This document shows positions 34,166 to 41,970 of a DNA stretch of 64,000 nucleotides, piece by piece. The position numbers were made by a program, and so were the translations under genes. Source of the DNA: an uncultured Clostridia bacterium (GTDB lineage Bacteria; Bacillota; Clostridia; Christensenellales; Borkfalkiaceae); contig CALVUR010000002.1 of assembly GCA_944363645.1 (NCBI GenBank), positions 1 through 64,000 of the forward strand, read 5' to 3'. Under the pieces are notes generated by a model that had not been told where the DNA came from, did no database searches, and saw only the letters and a program-made list of their open reading frames with translations. Numbering within the stretch: the first letter of the stretch is position 1; each line of letters begins with the position of its first letter.

Positions 34166-34202
34166 AAAAAGTCCGCCTATAAGCCCGTTATCGCCATATT
34201 TT
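34166..34202 (-). repeat. Dispersed repeat, copy 12 (GTCCGCC subfamily)
   Basis: AAAAAGTCCGCCTATAAGCC, CGTTATCGCC, ATATTTT. This arm form recurs at 42323 and 50878. It lies 3' of the SufB-like gene. Confidence 0.88.
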
Positions 34203-34232
34203 GCAGTTTTTTTGTCTATAAAATTTACCTGA

Positions 34233-35159
34233 TTATTTTAAGAAACCGTTTACGATTTCTTCTTCTGCCTGCTTTTCAGTTAAGCCGAGCGACATAAGTT
34301 TTACAAGTTGTTCGCCAGCGATTTTGCCGATAGCGGCTTCGTGAATTAAACTTGCGTCAACGCAGTTTGCATTGATTCTGGGGATAGCCGAAACGGTGCC
34401 GTTATTCATAATAATTGCATCGCATTCGGTATGACCGTTACACTTGTTGTTGCCGTTTACGAGTGAATTAAACACTTGGTGGCTGTCGTCTTTTGCGACC
34501 GACCTTGACACAACGTGTGCGGAAGAATCTTCGCCGTTTAAGTCCACGGTAAAGTGTGTTTCTGCAAACTGTTTGCCGTGCGTCATAACCTTTTCACGAA
34601 TGACAAGGGTTGCCTTGTCTTTTAAAACTGCGTTTGTAACACGTACAGTTGAGTCAACGCCCTTTATCTGCGTTGTTTCCATTTCTAAATAACCGCCTTC
34701 GTCAATTTCGATAACGGTGGTGGGGTTTAAAACGTTTTCGCCGTTGCCGTCGCCTTCGCCGTAGTGGCGTTCGAGATACTTAACCTTTGCGTTTTTGCCG
34801 ACGTGGAAGGTGTGGATGCCGTCGTGCTGAGCCGTTTGGCAACCGGGGTTGTGGATACCGCAACCAGCAACGATTAAAACATCAGCGTTTTCGCCGATAT
34901 AAAAGTCGTTATACACAAGGTCTGTAAGCCCCGTTTTTGTAATGATTACAGGGATATCTACCCTTTCATTTTTGGTGTTTGGCTTAACAATGATATCGAT
35001 GCCTTGCTTATCTTGTTTGGAAACGATATCGATGTTTGCAGTAGTGTTTCTTTGTTTAAGTTTACCATCTTCACGGATATTGAAAGCGCCTGTAGGAATT
35101 GTTTCGATATCGGCAATGGTTGATAAAAGTTGTTTTTCAAGAGCGCTTAATGGTTTCAT
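34233..35159 (-). CDS. sufB: SufB/SufD-family Fe-S scaffold protein (SmsB-type)
   Basis: A beta-helix protein of the SufBD family that with SufC forms a scaffold for Fe-S cluster assembly. At about 309 residues it is shorter than classical SufB (460-480). That matches the minimal two-gene SufCB/SMS systems of archaea and anaerobic bacteria. Candidate ligands are Cys in VAGCGIHNPGCQTAQHDGIHTF and the late NANCVDASLIHEAAIGKIAGEQL, a conserved SufB end. The start at 35159 gives a TAATG overlap with the sufC stop and has GAGGGGG upstream. No sufS or sufU is in the window. Confidence 0.88.
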   Translation of the reverse strand: MKPLSALEKQLLSTIADIETIPTGAFNIREDGKLKQRNTTANIDIVSKQDKQGIDIIVKPNTKNERVDIPVIITKTGLTDLVYNDFYIGENADVLIVAGCGIHNPGCQTAQHDGIHTFHVGKNAKVKYLERHYGEGDGNGENVLNPTTVIEIDEGGYLEMETTQIKGVDSTVRVTNAVLKDKATLVIREKVMTHGKQFAETHFTVDLNGEDSSAHVVSRSVAKDDSHQVFNSLVNGNNKCNGHTECDAIIMNNGTVSAIPRINANCVDASLIHEAAIGKIAGEQLVKLMSLGLTEKQAEEEIVNGFLK

Positions 35160-35884
35160 TATCCGTTTACCCCCTCGTCTAACACTTTGCAATTTCTTTG
35201 AAGGAACAAACTGTTCATGACTTCGCTTGGTTTGCCGTCGCCTGTAATTTGTCCGTTAGAAACAACAATGATTCTGTCTGCAATATTTAAAATTCTTTCT
35301 TGGTGAGAGATAATCAAAAGCGAACCGCCCATTTTATCACGAAGTTTTTCAAACACCTTGATAAGGCTTGTAAAACTCCATAAATCGATACCTGCTTCTG
35401 GCTCGTCAAAGACAGAAAGTTTTGCGCCCCTTGCCATAGTGGTTGCAATTTCGATACGCTTTAACTCGCCACCGGATAAACTTGCGTTTACCTCACGATT
35501 AACATATTCCCTTGCGCAAAGCCCAACTTCTGACAAATATTCGCAAATTTCGGAAACCTTTAATTTTCTTCCGCCAGCGTAATTGATAAGATCGGATACG
35601 GTGATGCCTTTAAACCTTACGGGTTGTTGGAAGGCAAAACTGATGCCGATTTTTGCACGTTCTGTAATGGATAAGTTTGTAATGTCTTGCCCGTCAAAAT
35701 AAATTTTACCACTTGTTGGGGTGATAATGCCCATAATTATTTTTGCCAAAGTGGATTTACCGCCACCGTTTGGACCGGTTAAGCAGGTAAACTTTTCATT
35801 GATAGTAAAACTGACATCTTTAATAATTTCTTTGTCGCCGTTTTCCGTTTGAGCGACATAACTAACGTTTTTTAATTCTAACAT
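35159..35884 (-). CDS. sufC: SufC-type ATPase
   Basis: ABC-type cytoplasmic ATPase of the SUF system, 241 residues. Walker A is GPNGGGKS (37-44), signature LSGGELKRIEIATTMARG, Walker B LSVFDEPEAGIDLWSF, and the switch His is in IISHQERIL. FAFQQPVRFKGITV after the Q-loop and DEPEAG are SufC hallmarks separating it from transporter ATPases. The SufB-like gene overlaps its stop codon, so the two are made together. Confidence 0.94.
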   Translation of the reverse strand: MLELKNVSYVAQTENGDKEIIKDVSFTINEKFTCLTGPNGGGKSTLAKIIMGIITPTSGKIYFDGQDITNLSITERAKIGISFAFQQPVRFKGITVSDLINYAGGRKLKVSEICEYLSEVGLCAREYVNREVNASLSGGELKRIEIATTMARGAKLSVFDEPEAGIDLWSFTSLIKVFEKLRDKMGGSLLIISHQERILNIADRIIVVSNGQITGDGKPSEVMNSLFLQRNCKVLDEGVNG

Positions 35885-35960
35885 AATATTAACCTACTTA
35901 ATCGCTTTTGCCCATCCTTAAAACAGTTTTTTTAAAACCTTTTTTGCCCAAAAAAATTGT

Positions 35961-35998
35961 AAAAAGTGGGGCTATAAGCCTATTAACGCAACTTTTTT
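35961..35998 (-). repeat. Dispersed nested palindrome, copy 13
   Basis: AAAAAGTGGGGCTATAAGCC, TATTAACG, CAACTTTTTT. It lies 3' of plsC. The right arm reads CAACTTTTT, so the outer stem has one mismatch. Confidence 0.85.
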
Positions 35999-36050
35999 AA
36001 TTTTTGCGTTTAAGTAAAAATCCTTTTAATTATTTTTATATAAAGGGTTT

Positions 36051-36917
36051 TTAAACTTGGTGAATTTCTTCAATAACCATATCTTCTTTTGCTAACGGCT
36101 CGTAAGAATTTATGCAGTCAAGCATCAATTCTTTTACCATATTACCGACTTCATTGGTGTGCATGCCCTGATATTCATCTGGGGTGATAACCTTTATTAA
36201 GTCCACATTTATAACCGTCCGTTTTAGTGGCGACCGTGAAGTGATTTTTTCAGTGCCGTTTATGCATACAACTGCAATAGGTACGTTTGCACGCATTGCA
36301 ATTTTGAAGCAACCGTTTTTGAAAGGTAAAAGGTTGCGTTTATGCTGGTTTCGTGTGCCTTCGGGGAAAATACCGATTGAGTATTCACCCTGTTTAAGGT
36401 AATCAGCCGCTTTTAAAATTACCTTTAAACCTTCACGATTATCTTCACGATGTAAGCACAAAAAACCTGCTTTATGAATTACTGGACCAGCAAGCGGAAT
36501 TTTAAAGTTTGCTTCCTTTGAAATCATTAAAGGTTTATACTTTTTGTAAACCTTTGAAGCAATCATTGGGTCAAAATTTGAGCGGTGGTTAAAAACAAAT
36601 TGATATGGACCATCGCCAAGTTTTTCATTACCCGTTGTAACAATTTTTAATCTTGCAACTGTCAATACAAACGCATCCATATAGTTGTACATCCCGAGCC
36701 AAAACTTGCTGGGCTTTTTAATCGGCTTTTTGGTGTTTATAAATAACGTCATAATAAGCGTAATGATAAATTGCGCCGCCGACCACGCCACAAAAAATGC
36801 AAGCGTTAATAGTATTGGAATGTAAATATCTTCAATGCCATTATAAAGTCCGCAAAAATAGGTTGTAAGCCCACTTGTTGCAACACCTAAAATTAGGCTT
36901 ATGATAAAAAATAGCAT
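36051..36917 (-). CDS. plsC: 1-acyl-sn-glycerol-3-phosphate acyltransferase
   Basis: Membrane-bound acyltransferase making phosphatidic acid. Two hydrophobic segments occupy residues 1-60. The catalytic HX4D box is HRSNFD (111-116), followed by FPEGTRNQ and the acceptor-binding VPIAVVCING. The length of 288 is slightly above the common 240-260 because of the extra N-terminal helix. The lipid kinase gene lies directly upstream on the same strand, so phosphatidic acid could be made by both routes from this locus. Confidence 0.92.
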   Translation of the reverse strand: MLFFIISLILGVATSGLTTYFCGLYNGIEDIYIPILLTLAFFVAWSAAQFIITLIMTLFINTKKPIKKPSKFWLGMYNYMDAFVLTVARLKIVTTGNEKLGDGPYQFVFNHRSNFDPMIASKVYKKYKPLMISKEANFKIPLAGPVIHKAGFLCLHREDNREGLKVILKAADYLKQGEYSIGIFPEGTRNQHKRNLLPFKNGCFKIAMRANVPIAVVCINGTEKITSRSPLKRTVINVDLIKVITPDEYQGMHTNEVGNMVKELMLDCINSYEPLAKEDMVIEEIHQV

Positions 36918-36956
36918 ACATTTTCCTTCTTGAAAATCATAATTTTTGCTTGTTTT

Positions 36957-36977
36957 CGGGCTTATAGCCCTACTTTT
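36957..36977 (+). repeat. Dispersed repeat, copy 14 (partial)
   Basis: CGGGCTTATAG, CCCTACTTTT. Only the hairpin core and right arm remain, 8 bp from the lipid-kinase stop. Confidence 0.75.
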
Positions 36978-36984
36978 GAAAATT

Positions 36985-37839
36985 TTAGTCTTGAACCTTT
37001 ACAGTGTATTCACTGACGTTTTTAATCGTTTCGCCGTCAACCTGAAGTGCGCAAGGTACGGTAAATTTAACAGTTATTTCTTTACCGACAAGCATTTTAC
37101 ACATAGGATTGTTTTCGTGCTTTCCGGCGATAAGTTTTGGGAAAGTAAGAAGCATTTTAAGCCTTGACTTGCCGTGCCCTACAACAACGGTAACAGTTTT
37201 TTCTTGCGATAACCTGTCTTGCTTTGGTGCAACCATCATACCGCCACCATAAAACCTACCGTTCATGCAAGGGCAGATCCATACATTTTTATATGTACTT
37301 GTAACGCCGTCAACGATAACAGTTGCATCACGACGTTTATACTTATATAAGCACTGTTTAAGCGCAATCATGGTGTAAGAGATCTTTTTATCACTCTTTT
37401 CCCTTATCTCGTCAGCGATTTCACAGCAGACGCCGTCAATACCATAACCTACGCCGTTTACAAAGCGGACGTTTTGACCATTTACGCTTGCAATCGGTAA
37501 ATTTTTTATGTAATCGTTGACCTTTACCATACCGTCAACAAGTTTATCCATGCCGATATCGTTGCAAAAATCGTTGCCTATGCCAGCAGGACAAAAATAT
37601 ACGGGTGGGAGATCAAGCCCATAAACATAGTTTGCAAATTTGTGGAGTGTGCCGTCGCCACCGATAAGATAAATTGTGTCGGCTTTTTTATCCATGCCTT
37701 CGCAAAGCGCGCGTGTGGACTTTTCGTCGATAAGTGTAACATCAATGTTTTTTGTATCACTGATTTTATTGGAAAGTTCTTCTAACTTTTCGTGGCCCCT
37801 TTTGTTGTTTGCTAAGGGGTTGTACAAACAATAATTCAT
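36985..37839 (-). CDS. Diacylglycerol kinase family lipid kinase
   Basis: 284-residue soluble lipid kinase of the DagK/YegS catalytic fold. The nucleotide-binding GGDGT (60-64) follows IYLIGGDGTLHKFAN. N-terminal NPLANNKRG, PAGIGNDFCNDIG and VNGVGYGIDG complete the family pattern. It probably phosphorylates diacylglycerol or a related lipid to recycle it into phosphatidic acid, which fits plsC next to it. A perfect TGTAACA-N3-TGTTACA palindrome lies about 70 bp upstream of its start. Confidence 0.88.
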   Translation of the reverse strand: MNYCLYNPLANNKRGHEKLEELSNKISDTKNIDVTLIDEKSTRALCEGMDKKADTIYLIGGDGTLHKFANYVYGLDLPPVYFCPAGIGNDFCNDIGMDKLVDGMVKVNDYIKNLPIASVNGQNVRFVNGVGYGIDGVCCEIADEIREKSDKKISYTMIALKQCLYKYKRRDATVIVDGVTSTYKNVWICPCMNGRFYGGGMMVAPKQDRLSQEKTVTVVVGHGKSRLKMLLTFPKLIAGKHENNPMCKMLVGKEITVKFTVPCALQVDGETIKNVSEYTVKVQD

Positions 37840-37908
37840 TTATTTTTCACCTAATCTTGTATTGTATTTTTCATTTATTAAAACACATCTTTTTCTTACA
37901 TTATTATC

Positions 37909-37925
37909 TGTAACAAATTGTTACA
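37909..37925 (-). promoter_or_regulatory. Operator-like palindrome upstream of the lipid kinase
   Basis: TGTAACA, AAT, TGTTACA: perfect 7-bp arms, just downstream of AT-rich minus-strand -10-like sequences. The cognate regulator is unknown. Confidence 0.4.
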
Positions 37926-38036
37926 CATACTAACGCATTATACATTATAACACAATAAACAGATTATTACCATAATTTTTATGAAACTTTTTTCGATTTT
38001 TGTTTATTTTTTGACAATTTTTGACATATTGTGCAG

Positions 38037-38073
38037 AAAGAAGTGGTGATAACGGGCTTATAGCCCCACTTTT
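38037..38073 (+). repeat. Dispersed nested palindrome, copy 15
   Basis: AAAGAAGTGG, TGATAACGGGCTTATAG, CCCCACTTTT. Outer arms with one change; it lies in a long intergenic region. Confidence 0.88.
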
Positions 38074-38144
38074 AGAATTTTTACGCACCCTTATTTATTT
38101 TTGCCAAAAATTTTTTAATTTTTACCACCACAAACATCAAAATA

Positions 38145-38175
38145 TGCCGTTTTTGGGCTTATAGCCCTACTTTTT
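38145..38175 (+). repeat. Dispersed repeat, copy 16 (partial)
   Basis: TGCCGTTTTT, GGGCTTATAG, CCCTACTTTTT. The GATAAC half is degraded. About 80 bp from copy 15 in the same orientation. Confidence 0.75.
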
Positions 38176-38186
38176 AATTTTACAAC

Positions 38187-38224
38187 AAAAAAAGTTCTGC
38201 TGACGAATCAACAGAACCTTTTTT
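38187..38224 (-). terminator. Terminator of the sigma/anti-sigma operon
   Basis: GTTCTG/CAGAAC stem extended by CTG/CA pairs, with seven A residues on the plus strand giving a T run in the minus-strand transcript. Confidence 0.85.
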
Positions 38225-38267
38225 GTGAATTTCTATATTTGTAGGAGAGTGGGTAAACAAATTTACT

Positions 38268-39344
38268 TTATTCGAAAATATCTTTAATGTCGTTATACTT
38301 TTCTAAAGCATAGTCTAAAGCGGTAAGTTCAAACACCGATTTATCTAAAAGCGATTCGATTGTGTAAGAAGGATCACGCTTAATAATGCTGTCGATTAAA
38401 CGATATTTTTCCACACTTACGCCGTAATATTCTGCTTCTTTTTGAAGCCTTTCGTTTGTAATATTTAAGATTTTATCACGCTCATTTTGATAAAGTTGTT
38501 TGAGTTGCTTTGTGGTAAGTTGTTCAAACTTATCAAGGGCGCATCCCATTTTTTCAAGAGAAGTGATAAGGTAATAGCGCATTGGGGAAATTGAATTTTC
38601 GATAGCGGTCATGATAGTTTCTTCACTTAAAATGCTGTTTAACATATTGGATATAGAGTTGAGGTCGCCCATGTCAAAAACAGCAAGTTCTTCTAAAGTG
38701 TAGCCATCGTCTAATGCGATAAGTTGGTTGATTAAACTATATTTAAGTGGTGAAAGGTTATATCTTTTTGCTTCTGCACGTTCTTCTTCAGAAAACTCAC
38801 CTGTCATAACGGCTACATCATAACCTTGTTCTTCACTTAAATCTGAAAGCCTGTAATATAACGCTTCGATTGTTTCTTCTATTGCGTTATTCGCTTTGGA
38901 AAAACCGCTTATAAACAACTTTGAGCCTTCAAAATAACCGTTTCTTGAAAGTTCGTTTGCAATTTCGGTAAGGGCTTCTTCGGGCTTTTTGCCTTTTAAG
39001 TCAAGCCCCTTTAAGCAGTTTTCGGCATCTTGGTTTATATACTTAACACCATTTACAACGCCGAAGCGGTTTACGCTTACTTCAACGGACGGGTTGATAT
39101 CTAAATAAACTTCGTAATAACTTTCGCCGTAAAAACCTAAAAGAGTAATTGAAGCGATAAGTGTAATGACAAAAACGCTTATTGCAAAGGCGTAACGCTT
39201 TAAGGAAACAAGCAATCTATTTATAGGTCTATCAACGATAAGCGGAACTCTGTTTTGCTCAAGCATTATCCGTCCTTTAAGGGAGTTTGAAGGAAGAACG
39301 GGCTTAATATTTTTTATAAGTTTTTCAAAATCTTTATTTTTCAT
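38268..39344 (-). CDS. RsgI-like membrane anti-sigma factor
   Basis: 358 residues in three parts: a cytoplasmic N-terminus of about 65 residues, one membrane helix (FAISVFVITLIASITLLGFYG, about 72-92), and a long extracytoplasmic part. The latter begins with YYEVYLDINPSVEVSVNRFGVVNGVKYINQDAENCL, the stretch typical of RsgI-type proteins, which hold a sigma factor at the membrane until a signal releases it. The distal region is helical with repeated PLKYSLI / PMRYYLI / SVEKYRLI motifs spaced about 60-65 residues, suggesting a tandem-repeat sensor. It begins 2 bp after the sigma gene stop. Confidence 0.82.
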   Translation of the reverse strand: MKNKDFEKLIKNIKPVLPSNSLKGRIMLEQNRVPLIVDRPINRLLVSLKRYAFAISVFVITLIASITLLGFYGESYYEVYLDINPSVEVSVNRFGVVNGVKYINQDAENCLKGLDLKGKKPEEALTEIANELSRNGYFEGSKLFISGFSKANNAIEETIEALYYRLSDLSEEQGYDVAVMTGEFSEEERAEAKRYNLSPLKYSLINQLIALDDGYTLEELAVFDMGDLNSISNMLNSILSEETIMTAIENSISPMRYYLITSLEKMGCALDKFEQLTTKQLKQLYQNERDKILNITNERLQKEAEYYGVSVEKYRLIDSIIKRDPSYTIESLLDKSVFELTALDYALEKYNDIKDIFE

Positions 39345-39346
39345 AA

Positions 39347-39916
39347 CTATTTACCGTACCTCCTTTCGTATTCTTTTCTTACCTTGTTGATTGCATTGTG
39401 GTATTGCCACCTGCAAGTCGCTTCAATTTTGCCGGTAAACTGTGCGATTTCTTTAAACGGCATGGTATAAACTGCGTGGAAAATTAAAATTTCGTACTCG
39501 TTATCGTTTAAAACGCTTCTCGCAACCCCGATAATGCCAGATTCGTCAAAAGCATTAGGGACTTCTAACACGCTGTCGCCGTAATATTTGTCTACGGAAA
39601 CGGTGTCTGTAAAATCAACTGACGTTACCCTTGCGGTGCGCTGCAGTGATTTTAAACAAATGTTTTTTGTAATGGTGTACACCCAGTTAAAACCGCTTGT
39701 ACCATTGTACTTACCTATTTCACGCTTGATAGTTAAAAAGGCTTCTTGCAGCGCATCTTCACTATCGGCGACGTTGTGAAAATAACCATAGCATAGGGCA
39801 AACAGCGGTTTTGATACGCAGTCGTACAACTTTTCCATTGCATCAGGATTGCCCGCACGCATTTCAGTTAAATATTGGTCCACTTTGCGACCGGAAAATT
39901 TATCGCTCATAGACAT
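39347..39916 (-). CDS. ECF-type RNA polymerase sigma factor
   Basis: 189 residues with sigma region 2 (EKLYDCVSKPLFALCYGYFHNVADSEDALQEAFLTI ... GFNWVYTITKNICL) and region 4 (VLNDNEYEILIFHAVYTMPFKEIAQFTGKIEATCRWQYHNAINKVRKEY). There is no region 1 or 3, as in ECF factors. It is paired with the anti-sigma gene 2 bp downstream. ECF operons are usually self-activating; I cannot identify its promoter with confidence. No strong ribosome binding site precedes the ATG. Confidence 0.88.
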   Translation of the reverse strand: MSMSDKFSGRKVDQYLTEMRAGNPDAMEKLYDCVSKPLFALCYGYFHNVADSEDALQEAFLTIKREIGKYNGTSGFNWVYTITKNICLKSLQRTARVTSVDFTDTVSVDKYYGDSVLEVPNAFDESGIIGVARSVLNDNEYEILIFHAVYTMPFKEIAQFTGKIEATCRWQYHNAINKVRKEYERRYGK

Positions 39917-40337
39917 TTTTAGGACATATTAACATAAAATTTTATGCCACAACAACCCTATCAGGCAACGATTTTGCCCGATTGAAAAACTTGTTAGAAG
40001 CGTCCTCCCTCCGTTTTTCACTTATTATATCATTAAACAAGGCGTTTCGTTTGATTTTTTGCCAAATTTTTGAAAAATTTTTTAAACTTTCACGCCAAAT
40101 TTTGCGATATAATTTCGACTTTTGTTTTTTTGTTAAATCTTTTTCTTACGATTTTTGCGCCTTTTCTTTTCGTTTACCGTTTTTAATTTTGTAAGCGGTT
40201 TAAAAGAAAAGTTTTTTTGTAAAGAACACTTTTTACAATTAGTTTGTGCCCTTTAAAGAAACTTTTTTACAATCTTTTTACAATTTTTTTATGATTTTTT
40301 GAAGTAAATTTTGTCAAAAAGTGGGGCTATAAGCCCG
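39917..40337. other. AT-rich intergenic region upstream of the ECF sigma gene
   Basis: 421 bp with no gene. On the minus strand a possible TTGCCT-18-TAAAAT promoter lies near 39938-39967. GGAGGGAGGACGC at about 39999-40011 may belong to a promoter or leader. Repeat copy 17 occupies the left edge. The rest is T-rich. Confidence 0.5.
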
Positions 40338-40345
40338 TTATTCGA
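40316..40345 (-). repeat. Dispersed repeat, copy 17, overlapping a stop codon
   Basis: AAAAAGTGGGGCTATAAGCC, CGTTATTCG. The TAA of the DUF1667 gene at 40338-40340 is the TTA within the element, so the repeat ends this reading frame. Confidence 0.85.
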
Positions 40346-40688
40346 TAGTTTTGGTTGCGATAAGGTTTACATCTTCATAAAGATTTTTTATAACAACATC
40401 GCCCGTTTTTATCGGTAATGATGGATGGCAAGCGTTGATTTTTGACATTAAATCCATCATCATATCTTTAGGAATGGGCTTGTCCGTTTTTACCGGCAAC
40501 ATTTTACCGCCAACGCATTTAACGGACGAAGTAAGCACCCTTAACGGCCTTTTTATTTCGTTTTCGGCATACAGTTTGCCACGTGGGCAGGTATTGCCTT
40601 TCACGTATTCAACAACACCATTTGATAAGCCGACTTCAATTTGACAGCCCATAGGACATTCTACACAAGTAAGATTTTTAACTTCCAT
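40338..40688 (-). CDS. DUF1667 protein, cysteine-rich partner of GlpA/FAD oxidoreductases
   Basis: 116 residues. The N-terminus has CVECPMGC and then NTCPRGKLYAENEI, giving four cysteines (C-x2-C-x3-C ... C) likely to bind an Fe-S cluster. Members of this family almost always follow the two flavoprotein genes found here and are thought to act as a small electron-transfer subunit of an anaerobic glycerol-3-phosphate dehydrogenase-like complex. It begins 31 bp after the FAD oxidoreductase stop. Its own stop codon is supplied by the dispersed repeat. Confidence 0.88.
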   Translation of the reverse strand: MEVKNLTCVECPMGCQIEVGLSNGVVEYVKGNTCPRGKLYAENEIKRPLRVLTSSVKCVGGKMLPVKTDKPIPKDMMMDLMSKINACHPSLPIKTGDVVIKNLYEDVNLIATKTIE

Positions 40689-40719
40689 ATAATCACCTAT
40701 TTAATATACAACTTTTACG

Positions 40720-41970
40720 CTATGAATTTGTTTGCAGTTCGACAACGACAGTTTGGTTTAAGTCCTTTAACTTGTCGTTTGTGATAAGCAAAGTTTCCAT
40801 TTCGCCAGGGACGGCAATTTTTTTCTTACGCTCTAACAAAACCGAGTCGCCACACTTAACACGGATGGTGCAATCTTTAAAGGTGTTTTTTACACGGAAA
40901 AATAGTTTTACATGACCACTGACTGCCTTGTCAATTTTTTGCGGTAAAACATAACTGATATTTTCGCCTTCTTTAGTGTCAACATAGTCGTGCGCTTTTG
41001 CGCCGTTTAAAACGTAGTCAGCACTAAACTTGCCGGCGATTTCAGATTCTTCAGATACAAAGTCAACAAGGTCATGGACTTGCAAAACGTTACCGCAAGC
41101 AAAAATGCCGTCAACCATTGTTTCCCTTGTTTGGCTTACAACTGCGCCCCTTGTCCTTGGTGATAGGGGTATGTCGCACGATTTTGTGAGTTCGTTTTCG
41201 GGAATAAGCCCAACGGAGAACAAAACGGTATCGCAAGAAAAATACATTTCTGTACCCAAAATGGGCATGCGGTTTTTGTCGACTTTTGAAACGGTTACGC
41301 CCGTAACACGGTCTGTGCCGTGAATTTTTGTGATGGTGTGGTTAAGGTAAAGCGGAATGCCAAAATCGTCCAAACATTGGACAATGTTACGCTTTAAACC
41401 GCTTGAGTAAGGCATGATTTCGCAAACGGCGTGCACTTTCGCGCCTTCTAAAGTCATCCTTCTTGCCATGATTAAACCAATATCGCCAGAGCCTAAAATA
41501 ACGACTTCTTTACCGGGCATGTAACCTTTAATGTTTACATATTTTTGGGCAGTACCCGCAGAGTAAATGCCTGCTGGTCTTGTGCCGGCAACGTTTAATG
41601 CGCCACGGCTTCTTTCACGGCATCCCATTGCCAAAATAACCGACTTTGCCTCAATTTCGAAAAAGCCGAGAGTGGGGTTTACCGCTTTTATGACCTTGTC
41701 CTTATTAAGCGATATTACCATAGTGTCAAGGTAATATTTTATATTGCGTTTTTTAACTTCGTCAATAAACCTTTCAGCGTACTCTGGGCCGGACAAACTT
41801 TCTTTAAAGCGGGTAAGCCCAAAACCGTTATGAATACACTGGTTTAAAATACCGCCGAGTTCTTCGCCACGTTCGATAATTACAACATCTTTTGCGCCGT
41901 TATCATAGCAAGCAACTGCCGCAGCAAGCCCTGCTGGACCGCCACCGATTATTACAATGTCGTGTTTCAT
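40720..41970 (-). CDS. NAD(P)/FAD-dependent oxidoreductase, GlpB-position subunit
   Basis: 416-residue flavoprotein. The FAD site is IIGGGPAGLAAAVACYDNG at the N-terminus, the second nucleotide site is VVILGSGDIGLIMARRMTLEG near the middle, and GCRERSRGA with GTRPAGIYSAGTAQ is typical of the group. GIFACGNVLQVHDLVDFVSEE closes the FAD domain. It overlaps the GlpA-like gene by 4 bp. With GlpA and DUF1667 it probably forms a complex oxidising glycerol 3-phosphate or a similar substrate and passing electrons to a carrier (inference from operon form). Confidence 0.9.
   Translation of the reverse strand: MKHDIVIIGGGPAGLAAAVACYDNGAKDVVIIERGEELGGILNQCIHNGFGLTRFKESLSGPEYAERFIDEVKKRNIKYYLDTMVISLNKDKVIKAVNPTLGFFEIEAKSVILAMGCRERSRGALNVAGTRPAGIYSAGTAQKYVNIKGYMPGKEVVILGSGDIGLIMARRMTLEGAKVHAVCEIMPYSSGLKRNIVQCLDDFGIPLYLNHTITKIHGTDRVTGVTVSKVDKNRMPILGTEMYFSCDTVLFSVGLIPENELTKSCDIPLSPRTRGAVVSQTRETMVDGIFACGNVLQVHDLVDFVSEESEIAGKFSADYVLNGAKAHDYVDTKEGENISYVLPQKIDKAVSGHVKLFFRVKNTFKDCTIRVKCGDSVLLERKKKIAVPGEMETLLITNDKLKDLNQTVVVELQTNS

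Larger units (their letters stand above)
37840..38267. other. Intergenic region between lipid kinase and anti-sigma gene
   Basis: 428 bp: palindrome 37909-37925, TATAAT-like minus-strand boxes near 37943-37950 without a clear -35, repeat copies 15 and 16, and the anti-sigma terminator at 38187-38224. No gene seen. Confidence 0.7.

Noticed and set aside
39982..40194. A plus-strand 70-residue ORF upstream of the sigma gene
   Set aside because: Phe/Leu-rich translation of a T-rich noncoding stretch; no ribosome binding site or recognisable domain.
40195..40310. TTTTTACAAT short direct repeats as a binding-site array
   Set aside because: Irregular spacing and extreme T content make chance recurrence likely.
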